From contig NZ_QYUR01000001.1 in NCBI RefSeq assembly GCF_003596405.1, forward strand, positions 5,001 to 69,000: a stretch of 64,000 bases of DNA, in the 5' to 3' direction. The notes beneath the pieces are model-generated. The model worked only from the letters and a program-made list of their open reading frames with translations, searched no databases and was not told where the DNA came from. The stretch's first letter is position 1. Each line of letters opens with the position of its first letter. Below are positions 40,282-51,458 of the stretch, one piece after another. This DNA comes from Pseudomonas cavernicola (GTDB lineage: Bacteria; Pseudomonadota; Gammaproteobacteria; Pseudomonadales; Pseudomonadaceae). Position numbers and translations under genes: made by a program.

Positions 40282-41440
40282 CGGCAAACTCCAGGCTTCC
40301 CTGTTTGACTAATTCCAGCAACAGATTACGCCCCTCGTCGTCGGCCAGCCATTGGCCGAGGTTGTCGATATGCAGCGCTTCGGCGGCGCAGATCAGCTTG
40401 AGCAGTTCGCGCAGGCTGGCCGATAAGAGGCGGCTCTGGCCGCTGGCGAACAGCACCAGGTCCTCGCCCACCTCGGACCAGGCTAGGCGAGCGCTGGGGT
40501 TGCGCACTAGGACGGCGCCATCTTCCAGGCTACCGAGCAGTTCTTCTTCGCTCAGCTCAGTGCCAGCGACCAGCTCGGGGTAGCGCGGTTCGGTCATGAA
40601 CTGGCCAAACCAGGTCATCAGCAGGCGCTCATCGCCCATGTGTTCGGCGAGCAGGGCCTTCAGGCGATCCAGCGAGTCACGTTGAATCTGGTGTGGGTCG
40701 CTAGCTGGCGCGGTACCAGCGTCGCTGTAGCGTTCTTCATCGGGCAAGAACTGGCCGAGGAAGTCGGTGAAATGGGTCAGTACTTCGGCGGCGCTGGGTG
40801 CGCGGAAGCCCACGGAATAAGTCATGCAGTCGTCCTCGGCAATGCCGTAGTGAGCCAAACGTGGCGGCAGATAGAGCATGTCGCCGGGCTCCAACACCCA
40901 TTCGTCGGTCTGTTCAAAGTTAGCCAGGATGCGCAGATCGGCGTGCGCCAGCAGCGGACTGTCGGCATCGCACATCTGGCCGATTTTCCAGCGCCGTTGT
41001 CCTTGGCCCTGAAGAAGAAATACATCGTAGTTGTCGAAATGCGGGCCGACACCGCCGCCAGGCGTGGCAAAACTGATCATCACATCGTCGATGCGCCAGC
41101 TCGGCAGAAAGCGAAAATGCTGCAGCAGTTCGGCAACGTCCGGCACAAACTGGTCGACCGCTTGCACCAGCAAGGTCCAGTCGCGCTCGGGGAGGTTTTT
41201 GAAGTCGTCTTCACCGAAGGGGCCGCGACGCAACTCCCAGGGGCGCTCGCCGTGTTCGATGACCAGGCGCGCTTCGACTTCCTCTTCCAGGGACAGGCCG
41301 GCCAGTTCGTCTGCGGAAATCGGGCTTTCAAAGTCCGGCAGTGCTTGGCGAATCAGCAGCGGCTTCTTCTGCCAGTAGTCGCGCAGGAACTCGCGCGCCG
41401 TGATGCCGCCTAGAAGTTGCAGAGGAATATCAGGATTCAT
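40274..41440 (-). CDS. roxA: Cupin/JmjC ribosomal oxygenase (uL16 arginine hydroxylase type)
   Basis: A 388-residue 2-oxoglutarate/Fe(II) oxygenase of the YcfD/RoxA family, which hydroxylates an Arg of ribosomal protein L16. The Fe ligands are the HFDNYD His and Asp near residue 134 and the His in PPRLAHYGIAEDD near 196. The GGGVGPHFDNYDVFLLQGQG block is diagnostic. A C-terminal winged-helix part (after about 300) is typical of ribosomal oxygenases. The gene is coupled to the GNAT gene downstream and is separated from purB by a terminator. Confidence 0.9.
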   Translation of the reverse strand: MNPDIPLQLLGGITAREFLRDYWQKKPLLIRQALPDFESPISADELAGLSLEEEVEARLVIEHGERPWELRRGPFGEDDFKNLPERDWTLLVQAVDQFVPDVAELLQHFRFLPSWRIDDVMISFATPGGGVGPHFDNYDVFLLQGQGQRRWKIGQMCDADSPLLAHADLRILANFEQTDEWVLEPGDMLYLPPRLAHYGIAEDDCMTYSVGFRAPSAAEVLTHFTDFLGQFLPDEERYSDAGTAPASDPHQIQRDSLDRLKALLAEHMGDERLLMTWFGQFMTEPRYPELVAGTELSEEELLGSLEDGAVLVRNPSARLAWSEVGEDLVLFASGQSRLLSASLRELLKLICAAEALHIDNLGQWLADDEGRNLLLELVKQGSLEFADE

Positions 41441-41473
41441 GTCTAAGCCCTTGAAATAGATCTAAGCCCTTAA

Positions 41474-41500
41474 ATAAAAACGCCCGGCACAGCCGGGCGT
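41474..41500 (-). terminator. Terminator of purB
   Basis: On the minus strand CGCCCGGC-TGT-GCCGGGCG followed by TTTTTATTTA, 18 bases past the purB stop. Confidence 0.9.
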
Positions 41501-41518
41501 GCACAAGGGCGGTAGCGG

Positions 41519-42967
<1,449 letters not shown>

Positions 42968-42973
42968 TCAGCG

Positions 42974-43843
42974 TCAGGCGCGCCGCCGAGGGATCGCTAG
43001 CAGGCTAGCGGTAAATATCAGGCTCGCACCGAGCAATGAGGTCAGATCCGGCGCTTCGCCCCAGCGTAGCCAGGCGATGATTCCGGCGAAGACGATGGCC
43101 AGGTAGGCAAAGGGTCCTATCAGGCCTGGTGGCGCCAGGCTGTAGGCTTTCGACATGATGATCTGGCTGGTGGTGGCGAGTAGGCCGATGATCAGAAGCA
43201 ACCCCAGGTCATGGGGCTGCAGGGGCTGCCAGGACCAGGTCAGCGGTAGCGCGGAGATCAGGGCGCTGAACAGCGAAAAATAGAACACGATGCGAAAGGC
43301 GGGTTCGGTGTCGCTCATCTCGCGGATCGAGACAAAGGCGAACGCGGCCAAGATGCTCGCGGCAACACCTATCAGTACCTGGCTGTCGAGCAGTGCTGCG
43401 GAGGGTTTTGCCACCAGCAGGACGCCGATCAAACCGACGCTGGTGGTCAGTAGCATGCGTTTGGTTAGTGGTTCTTTCAGCCACCACCAGGCGATCAACG
43501 GGGTGAATACCGGGGCCGAGTAGGTGAAGAGCATGGCGTCCGCCAGCGGTAGATGGGCGATGGCGTAGAAGAAGCAATACATCGCCGCGAGGCCGTAGGT
43601 GGTGCGCCACAGGTGCGACTTCAGGCATTGGGTTTTCAGCGGGCGAATTCCGCGAAACAGGATCAGCGGCAGGAAGAGCAGCACGCCAATCAGGTTGCGG
43701 AAGAACACCACGGACTCGTTGTTGACGCTGCTGGAAACTTCACGGATGCCGACACCCATCAACGAAAATAACAGCGCCGACAGCGCCAGTAGCGCAGCGC
43801 CCTGTACGAGCTTGACCGCGCGGCTGGCGATTGGGGTGGTCAT
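42974..43843 (-). CDS. EamA-family (DMT superfamily) transporter
   Basis: A 289-residue inner-membrane protein with ten predicted helices in two EamA repeats (first ends YSAPVFTPLIAWWWLKEPL; second FAYLAIVFAGIIAWLRWGEAP). Such proteins export metabolites or amino acids; the substrate is unknown. It lies three bases after hflD on the same strand, so it is probably the last gene of the Nudix-mnmA-hflD group. No clear terminator follows. Confidence 0.87.
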   Translation of the reverse strand: MTTPIASRAVKLVQGAALLALSALLFSLMGVGIREVSSSVNNESVVFFRNLIGVLLFLPLILFRGIRPLKTQCLKSHLWRTTYGLAAMYCFFYAIAHLPLADAMLFTYSAPVFTPLIAWWWLKEPLTKRMLLTTSVGLIGVLLVAKPSAALLDSQVLIGVAASILAAFAFVSIREMSDTEPAFRIVFYFSLFSALISALPLTWSWQPLQPHDLGLLLIIGLLATTSQIIMSKAYSLAPPGLIGPFAYLAIVFAGIIAWLRWGEAPDLTSLLGASLIFTASLLAIPRRRA

Positions 43844-43846
43844 GCC

Positions 43847-44467
43847 TTAGCCGCGTAGCAGTGGATAGAGGTCTTTGAGCAGCTTGCGCCGGCTGAATAC
43901 CAACTGCCAGCGATGGCCGCCGAGTTGGCGCCACAGGCGTGCGGAGCGGATGCCGGCGAGCAGCAACGCGCGAATTTTCGAGGCGTTGCTCGGTTGCTGC
44001 AGGTTGCGCATGTCGCCATGTACCTGAATGCGCTGACGGAAGGTGCTTAATGTGTCTTGGTAGAGGCTGCCGCTAGCGGCAATGACGTTCTCGTGCACCA
44101 GGCCGAAATGCTGCACCTGTTGTTGGATCTGATCGAGACGGCTGCCGATAATCTGTAGCAGGTCATCGCGCTTGGCTAATTGTCGCTCGAGGCCGAGCAG
44201 GGCCAGGGCGTAACGAAGTGGCCCGCGCTGCAGGCTGGCGGGGTCACGTTCCAAAGCGCTGATTAGTGCGCGGTAGCCATTGCGTAGGTTGAGATCGTCG
44301 CCACCATAGACATCCAGGGTGTTCTTTGGGTCGCGCACCATCAGGCTGCCCAGCATGCAGGCGAGCGAGGCCTCACTGATCTGGCCAGTGCGAGCGATCT
44401 GGTCCACCAGGAAGGCGGCTTCGAACACGCCCCCGAGGGCGATCAGTTGTTCCTGTGTCGGCGTCAT
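43847..44467 (-). CDS. hflD: High-frequency lysogenization protein HflD homologue
   Basis: A 206-residue HflD-family protein, all-helical and membrane-associated. In E. coli HflD affects lambda CII stability; the gene is almost always next to mnmA and its housekeeping role is unclear. Visible family blocks: [20 protein letters not shown] at the N-terminus, [13 protein letters not shown], and the basic C-terminus [13 protein letters not shown]. The ATG at 44467 overlaps the mnmA stop by four bases; longer frames upstream are inside mnmA. Confidence 0.93.
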   Translation of the reverse strand: MTPTQEQLIALGGVFEAAFLVDQIARTGQISEASLACMLGSLMVRDPKNTLDVYGGDDLNLRNGYRALISALERDPASLQRGPLRYALALLGLERQLAKRDDLLQIIGSRLDQIQQQVQHFGLVHENVIAASGSLYQDTLSTFRQRIQVHGDMRNLQQPSNASKIRALLLAGIRSARLWRQLGGHRWQLVFSRRKLLKDLYPLLRG

Positions 44468-45582
44468 ACGCGTTTTTCCTTGCTGCTCCAGGGCTCGGCT
44501 GTTTCGATCACGCCGCCACCGAGGCAGACTTCGCCGTCGTAGAACACCACGGACTGGCCGGGCGTAACCGCGCGCTGGGGCATGGCAAATACGGTGCGAT
44601 AGCCGTTCGCGGTTCTTTCCAGGGTGCAGGCCTGATCGCTCTGGCGGTAGCGCACTTTGGCCGTCAGTTGCCGCGGGCTGCTCAGGTCGACGGGGTTGAC
44701 CCAATAGATTTCCGAGCACAGCAGAGCGCTGGAGAACAGCCACGGATGCTCATTGCCTTGACCGACGACCAGCACATTGCGTTCGAGATCCTTGATCAGT
44801 ACATACCAGGGCTCTTCGCCGGCGTCCTTGAGGCCGCCGATACCGAGGCCCTGGCGCTGGCCAATGGTGTGGTACATCAAACCGTGGTGGCGACCGATGA
44901 CTTCGCCTTCGGTAGTCTCGATGTTGCCGGGCTGGGCCGGTAGATATTGCTTGAGGAAGTCGCTGAAGCGGCGCTCACCGATAAAACAGATGCCGGTGGA
45001 GTCCTTCTTCTTTGCGGTGGCCAGGTCGTGCCTCTCTGCGATGGCTCGAACGGCGGGCTTCTCCAATTCGCCGACCGGGAACAGGGTCTTGGCGAGCTGC
45101 TCGCCACCGACCGCGTGCAGGAAGTAACTTTGGTCCTTGTTCGGATCGAGCCCTTTGAGAAGCTCGGTGCGGCCGTCGATATCGCGGTGACGCACATAGT
45201 GACCAGTGGCGATCAGGTCGGCGCCGAGCATCAGGGCGTAATCGAGGAAGGCTTTGAACTTGATCTCACGGTTACACAGGATGTCCGGGTTCGGCGTGCG
45301 TCCGGCCTTGTATTCGGCGAGGAAGTGCTCGAATACGTTGTCCCAGTATTCGGCGGCGAAGTTGGCGGTGTGCAGCTTGATACCAATCTTGTCGCAGACG
45401 GCCTGAGCGTCGGCCATGTCGTCCATGGCGGTGCAGTATTCGGTGCCGTCGTCCTCTTCCCAGTTCTTCATGAACAGGCCTTCCACCTGATAACCCTGCT
45501 CCAGGAGCAGAAGAGCGGAAACGGAAGAGTCGACGCCGCCGGACATGCCGACGATCACACGCTTTTGAGTTGAATCACGCAT
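44464..45582 (-). CDS. mnmA: tRNA-specific 2-thiouridylase MnmA
   Basis: A 372-residue enzyme that adds sulfur to U34 of tRNA-Lys, -Glu and -Gln. The PP-loop [15 protein letters not shown] at residues 13-27 adenylates the uridine. The catalytic Cys are in [13 protein letters not shown] near 102 and GICFIGER near 199. The acidic insertion [11 protein letters not shown] contacts tRNA. It lies 64 bases after the Nudix gene and is coupled to hflD. Confidence 0.96.
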   Translation of the reverse strand: MRDSTQKRVIVGMSGGVDSSVSALLLLEQGYQVEGLFMKNWEEDDGTEYCTAMDDMADAQAVCDKIGIKLHTANFAAEYWDNVFEHFLAEYKAGRTPNPDILCNREIKFKAFLDYALMLGADLIATGHYVRHRDIDGRTELLKGLDPNKDQSYFLHAVGGEQLAKTLFPVGELEKPAVRAIAERHDLATAKKKDSTGICFIGERRFSDFLKQYLPAQPGNIETTEGEVIGRHHGLMYHTIGQRQGLGIGGLKDAGEEPWYVLIKDLERNVLVVGQGNEHPWLFSSALLCSEIYWVNPVDLSSPRQLTAKVRYRQSDQACTLERTANGYRTVFAMPQRAVTPGQSVVFYDGEVCLGGGVIETAEPWSSKEKRV

Positions 45583-45646
45583 AGGGATTTAGACGAGTGA
45601 CTTCGAAAAAACGCAATTCTATCAGGCGAGGTTGCCAAACGGCGAT

Positions 45647-46093
45647 TTAAGCCGAGCCGCGCAGCAGGGTGAGCGGGAAGCGCTCGCCAGCCAGATAATC
45701 GTCAATGCAGCGCAACACCAGCTCGCTGCGCCAGCGTTCCGGCTGGGTGGCCAGTTCAGCGCGAGTCAACCACCGTGGGCCGATGATGCCGTCATCCAGA
45801 GGATGCTCGGGACGCTGCTGCAGTGGCCGCCCGGCAAAGCAAATGCGCTGGTAGGTCACGCCATTGCTCGGGGCGGTGTACAGGTAGATGCCAGTCACCG
45901 CGGTTAGCTCTATGTCCCAGCCGGTTTCTTCGAGGGTTTCACGCAAAGCAGCTTGCATCAGACTTTCGTCGGCTTCCAAGTGGCCGGCAGGCTGATTAAA
46001 TACGGCGCGGCCGTTAGCCATTTCCTCGACCAGCAGAAAGCGTCCTTGATCTTCGACTACTGTGGCGACAGTGACGTGGGGAGTGAAGCGCAT
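45647..46093 (-). CDS. Nudix hydrolase (NudJ-like)
   Basis: A 148-residue phosphohydrolase. The Nudix box GHLEADESLMQAALRETLEETGW (residues about 37-59) is complete, with the Mg-binding REtLEE core. Position before mnmA matches NudJ-type enzymes, which act on thiamine or nucleotide pyrophosphates; the substrate here is inferred only from context. It is divergent from icd. Confidence 0.9.
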   Translation of the reverse strand: MRFTPHVTVATVVEDQGRFLLVEEMANGRAVFNQPAGHLEADESLMQAALRETLEETGWDIELTAVTGIYLYTAPSNGVTYQRICFAGRPLQQRPEHPLDDGIIGPRWLTRAELATQPERWRSELVLRCIDDYLAGERFPLTLLRGSA

Positions 46094-46219
46094 GCGAAGC
46101 TCCTTAAAAATTGGCGCGCAATGTTAGCGAGAGCGCTGGCAAACGGCGAGAAAAAGGCAATCCGAAACTGAGCTGCTAGGATAAATTGCGCCTTACTCGA
46201 AGGGGGTGTGTAGCGCTTT

Positions 46220-46234
46220 TGTAGTTTGACTACA
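46220..46234. promoter_or_regulatory. Palindromic operator 1 upstream of icd (TGTAGT-N3-ACTACA)
   Basis: TGTAGT-TTG-ACTACA, extended to eight-base perfect arms (TTTGTAGT/ACTACAAA). It is 187 bases before icd. From memory it agrees with the RccR operator form; the name is inference. Confidence 0.6.
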
Positions 46235-46313
46235 AAGCTGCGCTGGGGGCTGGCTTGACGCGGCCTACGGCGGGTATTCACTCCGCCAAATGATGGAAAA
46301 GTGCGTGACTTTC

Positions 46314-46328
46314 TGTAGAAAAACTACA
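46314..46328. promoter_or_regulatory. Palindromic operator 2 upstream of icd (TGTAGA-N3-ACTACA)
   Basis: A second 15-base copy with one mismatch, 94 bases from the first and 93 bases before the icd ATG. The gap 46094-46420 holds these two sites and the divergent promoters of the Nudix gene and icd, but no gene; the monomeric idh found here in PAO1 is absent. Confidence 0.6.
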
Positions 46329-46420
46329 AGAATGATCCGCCTTTCCGAGACCCATAAAGATCGATCCGGCGCGCCATCCGCGCGGCGGGATGTCAGACCA
46401 CGAGAGCAACGGAGTCCAGC

Positions 46421-47677
46421 ATGGGATACCAAAAGATCCAGGTGCCAGCAACCGGTGACAAAATCACCGTTAATGCCGATATGTCCCTGAACGTACCGAA
46501 CAATCCGATCATCCCTTACATCGAGGGTGACGGCATTGGCGTTGATATCAGCCCAGTCATGATCAAAGTGGTAGATGCTGCTGTGAGCAAGGCTTACGGC
46601 GGCAAGCGCAAGATCTCCTGGATGGAAGTCTACGCCGGTGAGAAGGCTACCCAGGTTTACGATCAAGACACCTGGTTGCCGAAGGAAACTCTGGAGGCCG
46701 TGCGCGATTACGTGGTGTCCATCAAGGGCCCGCTGACCACGCCTGTTGGCGGTGGCATCCGTTCGCTGAACGTAGCGCTACGTCAAGAGCTCGACCTGTA
46801 CGTCTGCCTACGTCCGGTGCGTTGGTTCACCGGTGTGCCCAGCCCGGTCAAGAAGCCGCAAGACGTCGACATGACCATCTTCCGCGAAAACTCTGAAGAT
46901 ATTTACGCCGGCATCGAGTGGAAAGCCGGTTCGCCGGAAGCGGAAAAGGTCATCAAGTTCCTCAAAGAGGAAATGGGCGTCAAGAAAATCCGCTTCGATA
47001 CCGATTGCGGTATCGGCATCAAGCCGGTCTCCAAGCAGGGCACCCAGCGTCTGGTGCGCAAGGCGCTGCAGTACGTGGTCGACAACAATCGCGACTCGCT
47101 GACCATTGTGCACAAAGGCAACATCATGAAGTTCACCGAAGGTGCCTTCAAGGATTGGGGCTACGAAATCGCCAAGAACGAATTTGGCGCGGAACTGCTG
47201 GATGGCGGTCCTTGGATGCAGTTCAAGAACCCGAACACCGGCAAGAACATCGTCGTCAAGGATGCCATCGCCGATGCCATGCTGCAGCAGATCCTTCTGC
47301 GCCCGGCTGAATACGATGTGATCGCGACCCTGAACCTCAACGGTGACTACCTCTCCGACGCCCTGGCGGCCGAAGTTGGCGGTATCGGCATCGCTCCGGG
47401 TGCCAACTTGTCCGACAACATCGCGATGTTCGAAGCCACCCACGGTACCGCACCGAAATACGCCGGCAAAGACCAGGTGAACCCGGGTTCGCTGATCCTT
47501 TCCGCGGAAATGATGCTGCGCCACATGGGCTGGCTCGAAGCTGCCGACCTGATCATCAAGGGCGTCAATGGCGCGATCTCGGCCAAGACCGTGACCTACG
47601 ACTTCGAGCGCTTGATGGAAGGCGCCAAGCTGCAGTCTTGCTCGCAGTTCGGCGATGCCATGATCACTCACATGTGA
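46421..47677 (+). CDS. icd: NADP-dependent isocitrate dehydrogenase (homodimeric)
   Basis: A 418-residue TCA-cycle enzyme that oxidises isocitrate to 2-oxoglutarate with NADP. Substrate-loop Ser lies in [20 protein letters not shown] near residue 113, the residue that AceK phosphorylates in E. coli; Arg ligands are in the same block. Metal Asp lie in [11 protein letters not shown]. The family signature [17 protein letters not shown] occurs near 305 and [13 protein letters not shown], for NADP binding, near 337. The ATG has GGAG ten bases upstream. It competes with AceA for isocitrate, and both genes have TGTAGT/ACTACA sites upstream. Confidence 0.97.
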   Translation: MGYQKIQVPATGDKITVNADMSLNVPNNPIIPYIEGDGIGVDISPVMIKVVDAAVSKAYGGKRKISWMEVYAGEKATQVYDQDTWLPKETLEAVRDYVVSIKGPLTTPVGGGIRSLNVALRQELDLYVCLRPVRWFTGVPSPVKKPQDVDMTIFRENSEDIYAGIEWKAGSPEAEKVIKFLKEEMGVKKIRFDTDCGIGIKPVSKQGTQRLVRKALQYVVDNNRDSLTIVHKGNIMKFTEGAFKDWGYEIAKNEFGAELLDGGPWMQFKNPNTGKNIVVKDAIADAMLQQILLRPAEYDVIATLNLNGDYLSDALAAEVGGIGIAPGANLSDNIAMFEATHGTAPKYAGKDQVNPGSLILSAEMMLRHMGWLEAADLIIKGVNGAISAKTVTYDFERLMEGAKLQSCSQFGDAMITHM

Positions 47678-47693
47678 GCTGATTGGCGGTAAC

Positions 47694-47725
47694 AAAAGAA
47701 GCCGGTCATTTGACCGGCTTTTTTA
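47694..47725 (+). terminator. Terminator of icd (probably bidirectional with cspD)
   Basis: AAAAGAAGCCGGTCA-TT-TGACCGGCTTTTTT: a ten-pair stem and T-run between the convergent icd and cspD. Confidence 0.92.
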
Positions 47726-47747
47726 TGCTTTTGAACTTTACCTGAAG

Positions 47748-48011
47748 TCAGGCTTCAGTCGTGGCGCCTTGCGACTGGCTGACAGTGCTGGGCGTTTCAG
47801 TCGATAGCGAGATTGAACTGATATTGACGGCGTGTAGCCCCTTGGGGCCCTGAATAATATCGAAGCTTACCGGTTGGCCAGCTTTAAGCGTCTTATAGCC
47901 GTCCATCTGGATAGCCGAGTAGTGGGCGAACAGGTCCTCATCTCGGCCGTCAGCCAGGATAAACCCATAGCCCTTGGCGTTGTTGAACCACTTGACCTTA
48001 CCGCTAAGCAT
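47748..48011 (-). CDS. cspD: Cold-shock-domain protein CspD
   Basis: An 87-residue single-domain cold-shock protein. RNP1 is KGYGFI (residues 12-17) and RNP2 is DLFAHYS (near 26-32); LSGKVKWFNNAKGYGFI is the conserved first block. The C-terminal tail (STETPSTVSQSQGATTEA) is Ser/Thr-rich and variable. In E. coli CspD binds single-stranded DNA and inhibits replication in starvation. The ATG at 48011 has GAGGGA upstream; a six-codon extension lacks the motif. It is divergent from clpS, the usual order. Confidence 0.93.
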   Translation of the reverse strand: MLSGKVKWFNNAKGYGFILADGRDEDLFAHYSAIQMDGYKTLKAGQPVSFDIIQGPKGLHAVNISSISLSTETPSTVSQSQGATTEA

Positions 48012-48240
48012 GCTGATATCCCTCTGCAAAGAACCCCATCACTGGGGTATCATCCACTTCGACTCCGCGCGCGAATCAACCAGTTTTGGCGAGGGCGCGG
48101 AACCCCTTTTACCCCGAAGGGGTATCTTCTGTTTGTAACACCGTTTTGCTGATAGTCAAGGCAATGCTGTGACCGCCTGAGAAGTCGGTCAAAATCTGTC
48201 TAGCATCCCAGTCATTCAACTACGAACCTTTTATTCCAGC

Positions 48241-48603
48241 ATGCGTGTAAGTAGCCAGATTCGACTAACATTCAATCAGGATCATCCTGCATCACATGAG
48301 GATGACTCTACGGGTTTGGCTGTGCAGGAAGCCAAGCCGGCGCTGCAGGCGCCACCTATGTATAAGGTGGTTTTGTTTAATGATGATTACACGCCGATGG
48401 ATTTCGTGGTCGAAGTGCTCGAGGTGTTTTTTAACCTGAATCGGGAGCTGGCGACCAAGATCATGCTGACCGTCCACACAGAGGGGCGCGCAGTATGCGG
48501 AGTGTTTACCCGCGATATCGCCGAGACCAAGGCTATGCAGGTCAACCAATACGCGAGAGAAAGCCAGCATCCACTACTCTGTGAGATCGAGAAGGACGGT
48601 TAA
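48241..48603 (+). CDS. clpS: ClpS adaptor for N-degron substrates
   Basis: A 120-residue adaptor that binds N-terminal Leu, Phe, Tyr and Trp and delivers substrates to ClpAP. The core starts at [20 protein letters not shown] (residues 41-60), which contains the pocket Asn/Asp, and the helix pair with [15 protein letters not shown] supplies the conserved His. The N-terminal 40 residues are the flexible extension that engages the ClpA pore. clpA follows after 29 bases. The 229-base gap to cspD is a divergent promoter region in which I see no specific site. Confidence 0.96.
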   Translation: MRVSSQIRLTFNQDHPASHEDDSTGLAVQEAKPALQAPPMYKVVLFNDDYTPMDFVVEVLEVFFNLNRELATKIMLTVHTEGRAVCGVFTRDIAETKAMQVNQYARESQHPLLCEIEKDG

Positions 48604-48632
48604 TTCCGACTGCTTGGGTATGAGGTGAAGCT

Positions 48633-50903
48633 ATGTTAAATCGAGAGCTCGAAGTCACCCTCAATCTGGCCTTCAAGGAGGCCCGCACCAAGCGCCATGA
48701 GTTCATGACGGTTGAGCACCTCCTGTTGGCGCTATTGGACAACGAAGCCGCTGCCAGTGTCCTGCGCGCTTGCGGCGCCAACCTAGATAAGCTGCGGCAT
48801 GATCTGCAGGAATTCATCGACTCCACCACGCCGTTGATTCCTCAGCATGATGAGGAGCGTGAAACTCAGCCAACACTGGGCTTCCAGCGTGTACTGCAGC
48901 GCGCGGTTTTCCATGTGCAGAGTTCAGGTAAGCGTGAAGTAACCGGTGCCAATGTGTTGGTGGCGATCTTTAGCGAGCAAGAGAGTCAGGCCGTATTCCT
49001 GCTCAAGCAGCAAAGTGTTGCCCGTATCGATGTGGTCAACTTCATTGCTCACGGTATCTCCAAGGTTCCAGGGCATGCCGATCATTCGGAAAGTGACCAG
49101 GAAATGCAGGATGACGAGGGTGGTGAGTCTTCCTCCTCGGGCAATCCGCTGGATGCCTATGCCAGCAACCTGAATGAGTTGGCGCGCCTGGGTCGTATTG
49201 ATCCTCTGGTCGGGCGTGAGTTGGAGGTCGAGCGCGTTGCGCAGATCCTCGCGCGGCGGCGTAAGAATAATCCACTGTTGGTGGGTGAGGCTGGTGTTGG
49301 CAAGACGGCCATCGCCGAAGGTCTGGCTAAGCGTATCGTCGATAATCAGGTGCCGGATTTGCTCGCGGATAGCGTGGTGTATTCCCTTGATCTCGGCGCT
49401 TTATTGGCCGGCACTAAGTACCGTGGCGACTTCGAGAAGCGTTTCAAGGCCTTGCTCAACGAATTGCGCAAGCGGCCGCATGCGATCCTGTTCATCGATG
49501 AGATTCACACCATCATCGGTGCTGGCGCGGCGTCTGGGGGCGTGATGGATGCGTCCAATCTGCTCAAGCCGATGTTGTCTTCCGGGGAAATCCGTTGCAT
49601 CGGCTCGACTACGTTCCAAGAGTTTCGCGGAATCTTTGAGAAGGATCGCGCGCTGGCGCGGCGCTTCCAGAAAGTGGATGTGAGTGAGCCATCGGTGGAA
49701 GACACCATTGGCATCCTTCGCGGTCTCAAGGCGCGTTTCGAGCAGCATCACAGTATCGAGTACAGCGATGAATCGCTGCGAGCTGCGGCCGAACTGGCGT
49801 CGCGCTATATCAACGATCGTCATATGCCGGACAAGGCTATCGACGTGATCGATGAGGCTGGCGCTTACCAGCGTCTACAGCCGTTAGACAAGCGTGTTAA
49901 GCGCATAGAAGTGGTGCATGTTGAGGACATCGTCGCGAAAATCGCGCGTATTCCGCCTAAGCATGTCAACACTTCGGATAAGGAGTTGCTGCGTAATCTG
50001 GAGCGCGACCTCAAGTTGACGGTGTTTGGCCAGGATGCTGCGATCGACTCTCTATCCACGGCTATCAAGTTGTCCCGCGCTGGGTTGAAGTCACCGGATA
50101 AGCCGGTGGGTTCCTTTCTTTTCGCCGGGCCTACGGGCGTCGGCAAGACTGAAGCTGCACGGCAGTTGGCCAAGGCGATGGGTATCGAGTTGGTGCGTTT
50201 CGACATGTCCGAGTACATGGAGCGCCATACGGTTTCGCGGCTGATCGGTGCGCCGCCGGGCTATGTCGGTTTCGATCAAGGCGGCTTGCTGACCGAAGCC
50301 ATCACCAAGATGCCGCATTGCGTGCTGCTCTTGGATGAAATCGAGAAGGCGCATCCGGAGGTCTTTAACCTGCTGTTGCAAGTGATGGATCACGGCACTC
50401 TGACCGACAACAACGGACGCAAGGCGGATTTCCGCAACGTCATCCTGATCATGACTACCAATGCTGGCGCGGAAACCGCGGCGCGGGCTTCTATCGGCTT
50501 CACCCATCAGGATCACTCCACGGATGCCATGGAAGTGATCAAGAAGAGCTTTTCGCCAGAGTTCCGTAACCGTCTGGACACCATTATCCAGTTTGGTCGC
50601 CTGAGTCACGAAGTGATTAAGAGCGTGGTGGACAAGTTCCTCACCGAGTTGCAGGCGCAACTGGAGGATAAGCACGTCACGCTTGAAGTTAGTGACGCGG
50701 CGCGCGGTTGGCTGGCTGCTGGTGGCTATGATTCACAGATGGGTGCTCGACCAATGGCTCGCCTGATTCAGGATAAGATCAAGCGCCCACTAGCTGAGGA
50801 AATTCTCTTCGGCGAATTGGCTGAGCATGGCGGTGTCGTGCACATCGATGTGAAGGATGGTGAGCTGAGCTTTGACTTCGAGACCACGGCTGAAATGGCG
50901 TAG
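48633..50903 (+). CDS. clpA: ATP-dependent Clp protease ATPase subunit ClpA
   Basis: A 756-residue AAA+ unfoldase that works with ClpP. The N-domain (1-145) binds ClpS. D1 has Walker [14 protein letters not shown] near 217 and Walker [16 protein letters not shown]2 has Walker [14 protein letters not shown] near 498, the pore loop with [13 protein letters not shown], and [14 protein letters not shown]. An acidic linker ([20 protein letters not shown]) follows the N-domain. Length is standard. Cotranscribed with clpS; a terminator follows 20 bases after the stop. Confidence 0.97.
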   Translation: MLNRELEVTLNLAFKEARTKRHEFMTVEHLLLALLDNEAAASVLRACGANLDKLRHDLQEFIDSTTPLIPQHDEERETQPTLGFQRVLQRAVFHVQSSGKREVTGANVLVAIFSEQESQAVFLLKQQSVARIDVVNFIAHGISKVPGHADHSESDQEMQDDEGGESSSSGNPLDAYASNLNELARLGRIDPLVGRELEVERVAQILARRRKNNPLLVGEAGVGKTAIAEGLAKRIVDNQVPDLLADSVVYSLDLGALLAGTKYRGDFEKRFKALLNELRKRPHAILFIDEIHTIIGAGAASGGVMDASNLLKPMLSSGEIRCIGSTTFQEFRGIFEKDRALARRFQKVDVSEPSVEDTIGILRGLKARFEQHHSIEYSDESLRAAAELASRYINDRHMPDKAIDVIDEAGAYQRLQPLDKRVKRIEVVHVEDIVAKIARIPPKHVNTSDKELLRNLERDLKLTVFGQDAAIDSLSTAIKLSRAGLKSPDKPVGSFLFAGPTGVGKTEAARQLAKAMGIELVRFDMSEYMERHTVSRLIGAPPGYVGFDQGGLLTEAITKMPHCVLLLDEIEKAHPEVFNLLLQVMDHGTLTDNNGRKADFRNVILIMTTNAGAETAARASIGFTHQDHSTDAMEVIKKSFSPEFRNRLDTIIQFGRLSHEVIKSVVDKFLTELQAQLEDKHVTLEVSDAARGWLAAGGYDSQMGARPMARLIQDKIKRPLAEEILFGELAEHGGVVHIDVKDGELSFDFETTAEMA

Positions 50904-50922
50904 TCATCAACTGTCGAGAAAT

Positions 50923-50952
50923 GAAAACGCCCGGCAATTGCCGGGCGTTTTC
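50923..50952. terminator. Bidirectional terminator between clpA and infA
   Basis: GAAAACGCCCGGCA-AT-TGCCGGGCGTTTTC: a perfect palindrome between the convergent clpA and infA, with a T-rich end on each strand. Confidence 0.93.
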
Positions 50953-50964
50953 ATTGGGACTGGC

Positions 50965-51183
50965 TTAGCGCGCGCGGTAAGTAATGCGGCCCTTGCTCAA
51001 GTCGTAGGGCGTCAATTCAACACGTACTTTGTCACCGGTCAGGATGCGAATGTAGTTCTTGCGCATCTTGCCGGAAATGTGCGCGGTTACGACGTGCCCA
51101 TTTTCCAACTCCACACGGAACATGGTGTTGGGCAGGGTGTCGACGACAGTGCCTTCCATTTCGAAGCTGTCTTCTTTCGACAT
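50965..51183 (-). CDS. infA: Translation initiation factor IF-1
   Basis: A 72-residue S1/OB-fold factor that occupies the ribosomal A site during initiation. The sequence is almost invariant: [40 protein letters not shown] and the RITYRAR end. The start is the ATG at 51183, which gives the standard length. It sits between clpSA and ate/aat, the same order as PAO1 PA2621-PA2617. Confidence 0.98.
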
Positions 51184-51284
51184 GCAGTAAAGCCCTCGGT
51201 ATCCAATGAATGGCCCGGTGCAACTGGCGCCAGGCAAAAGCGGCGTGCATTGTGCCCGAAAATAGGTCTGCCCGCCAAGGTAAT

Positions 51285-51458
51285 TAGGCTCTGTCGAAGT
51301 TTAATGACGAGCCGCGTTGTCGCCTGAAAGCGCGCCAGGCAAGGCGCAGGCCGCAGGCAATGGTTATTCCCTTGCCAAGGACTGCAACACAGCATGGCAC
51401 GTTTTCAGGCACAACCCGAAGGGTCCGCGCGGCCGTCATTAAACATCAACAGAGCCTA
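51285..51458. repeat. 174-bp MITE-like inverted repeat between infA and ate
   Basis: The ends are TAGGCTCTGTCGAAGTTTAA (left) and, on the other strand, TAGGCTCTGTTGATGTTTAA, both followed by TGACG. The similarity extends inward (CGCCTGAAAGCGCGCCA against TGCCTGAAAACGTGCCA), so most of the unit can fold. No reading frame inside. The outer TAG of the right end is the stop codon of ate. Confidence 0.82.
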
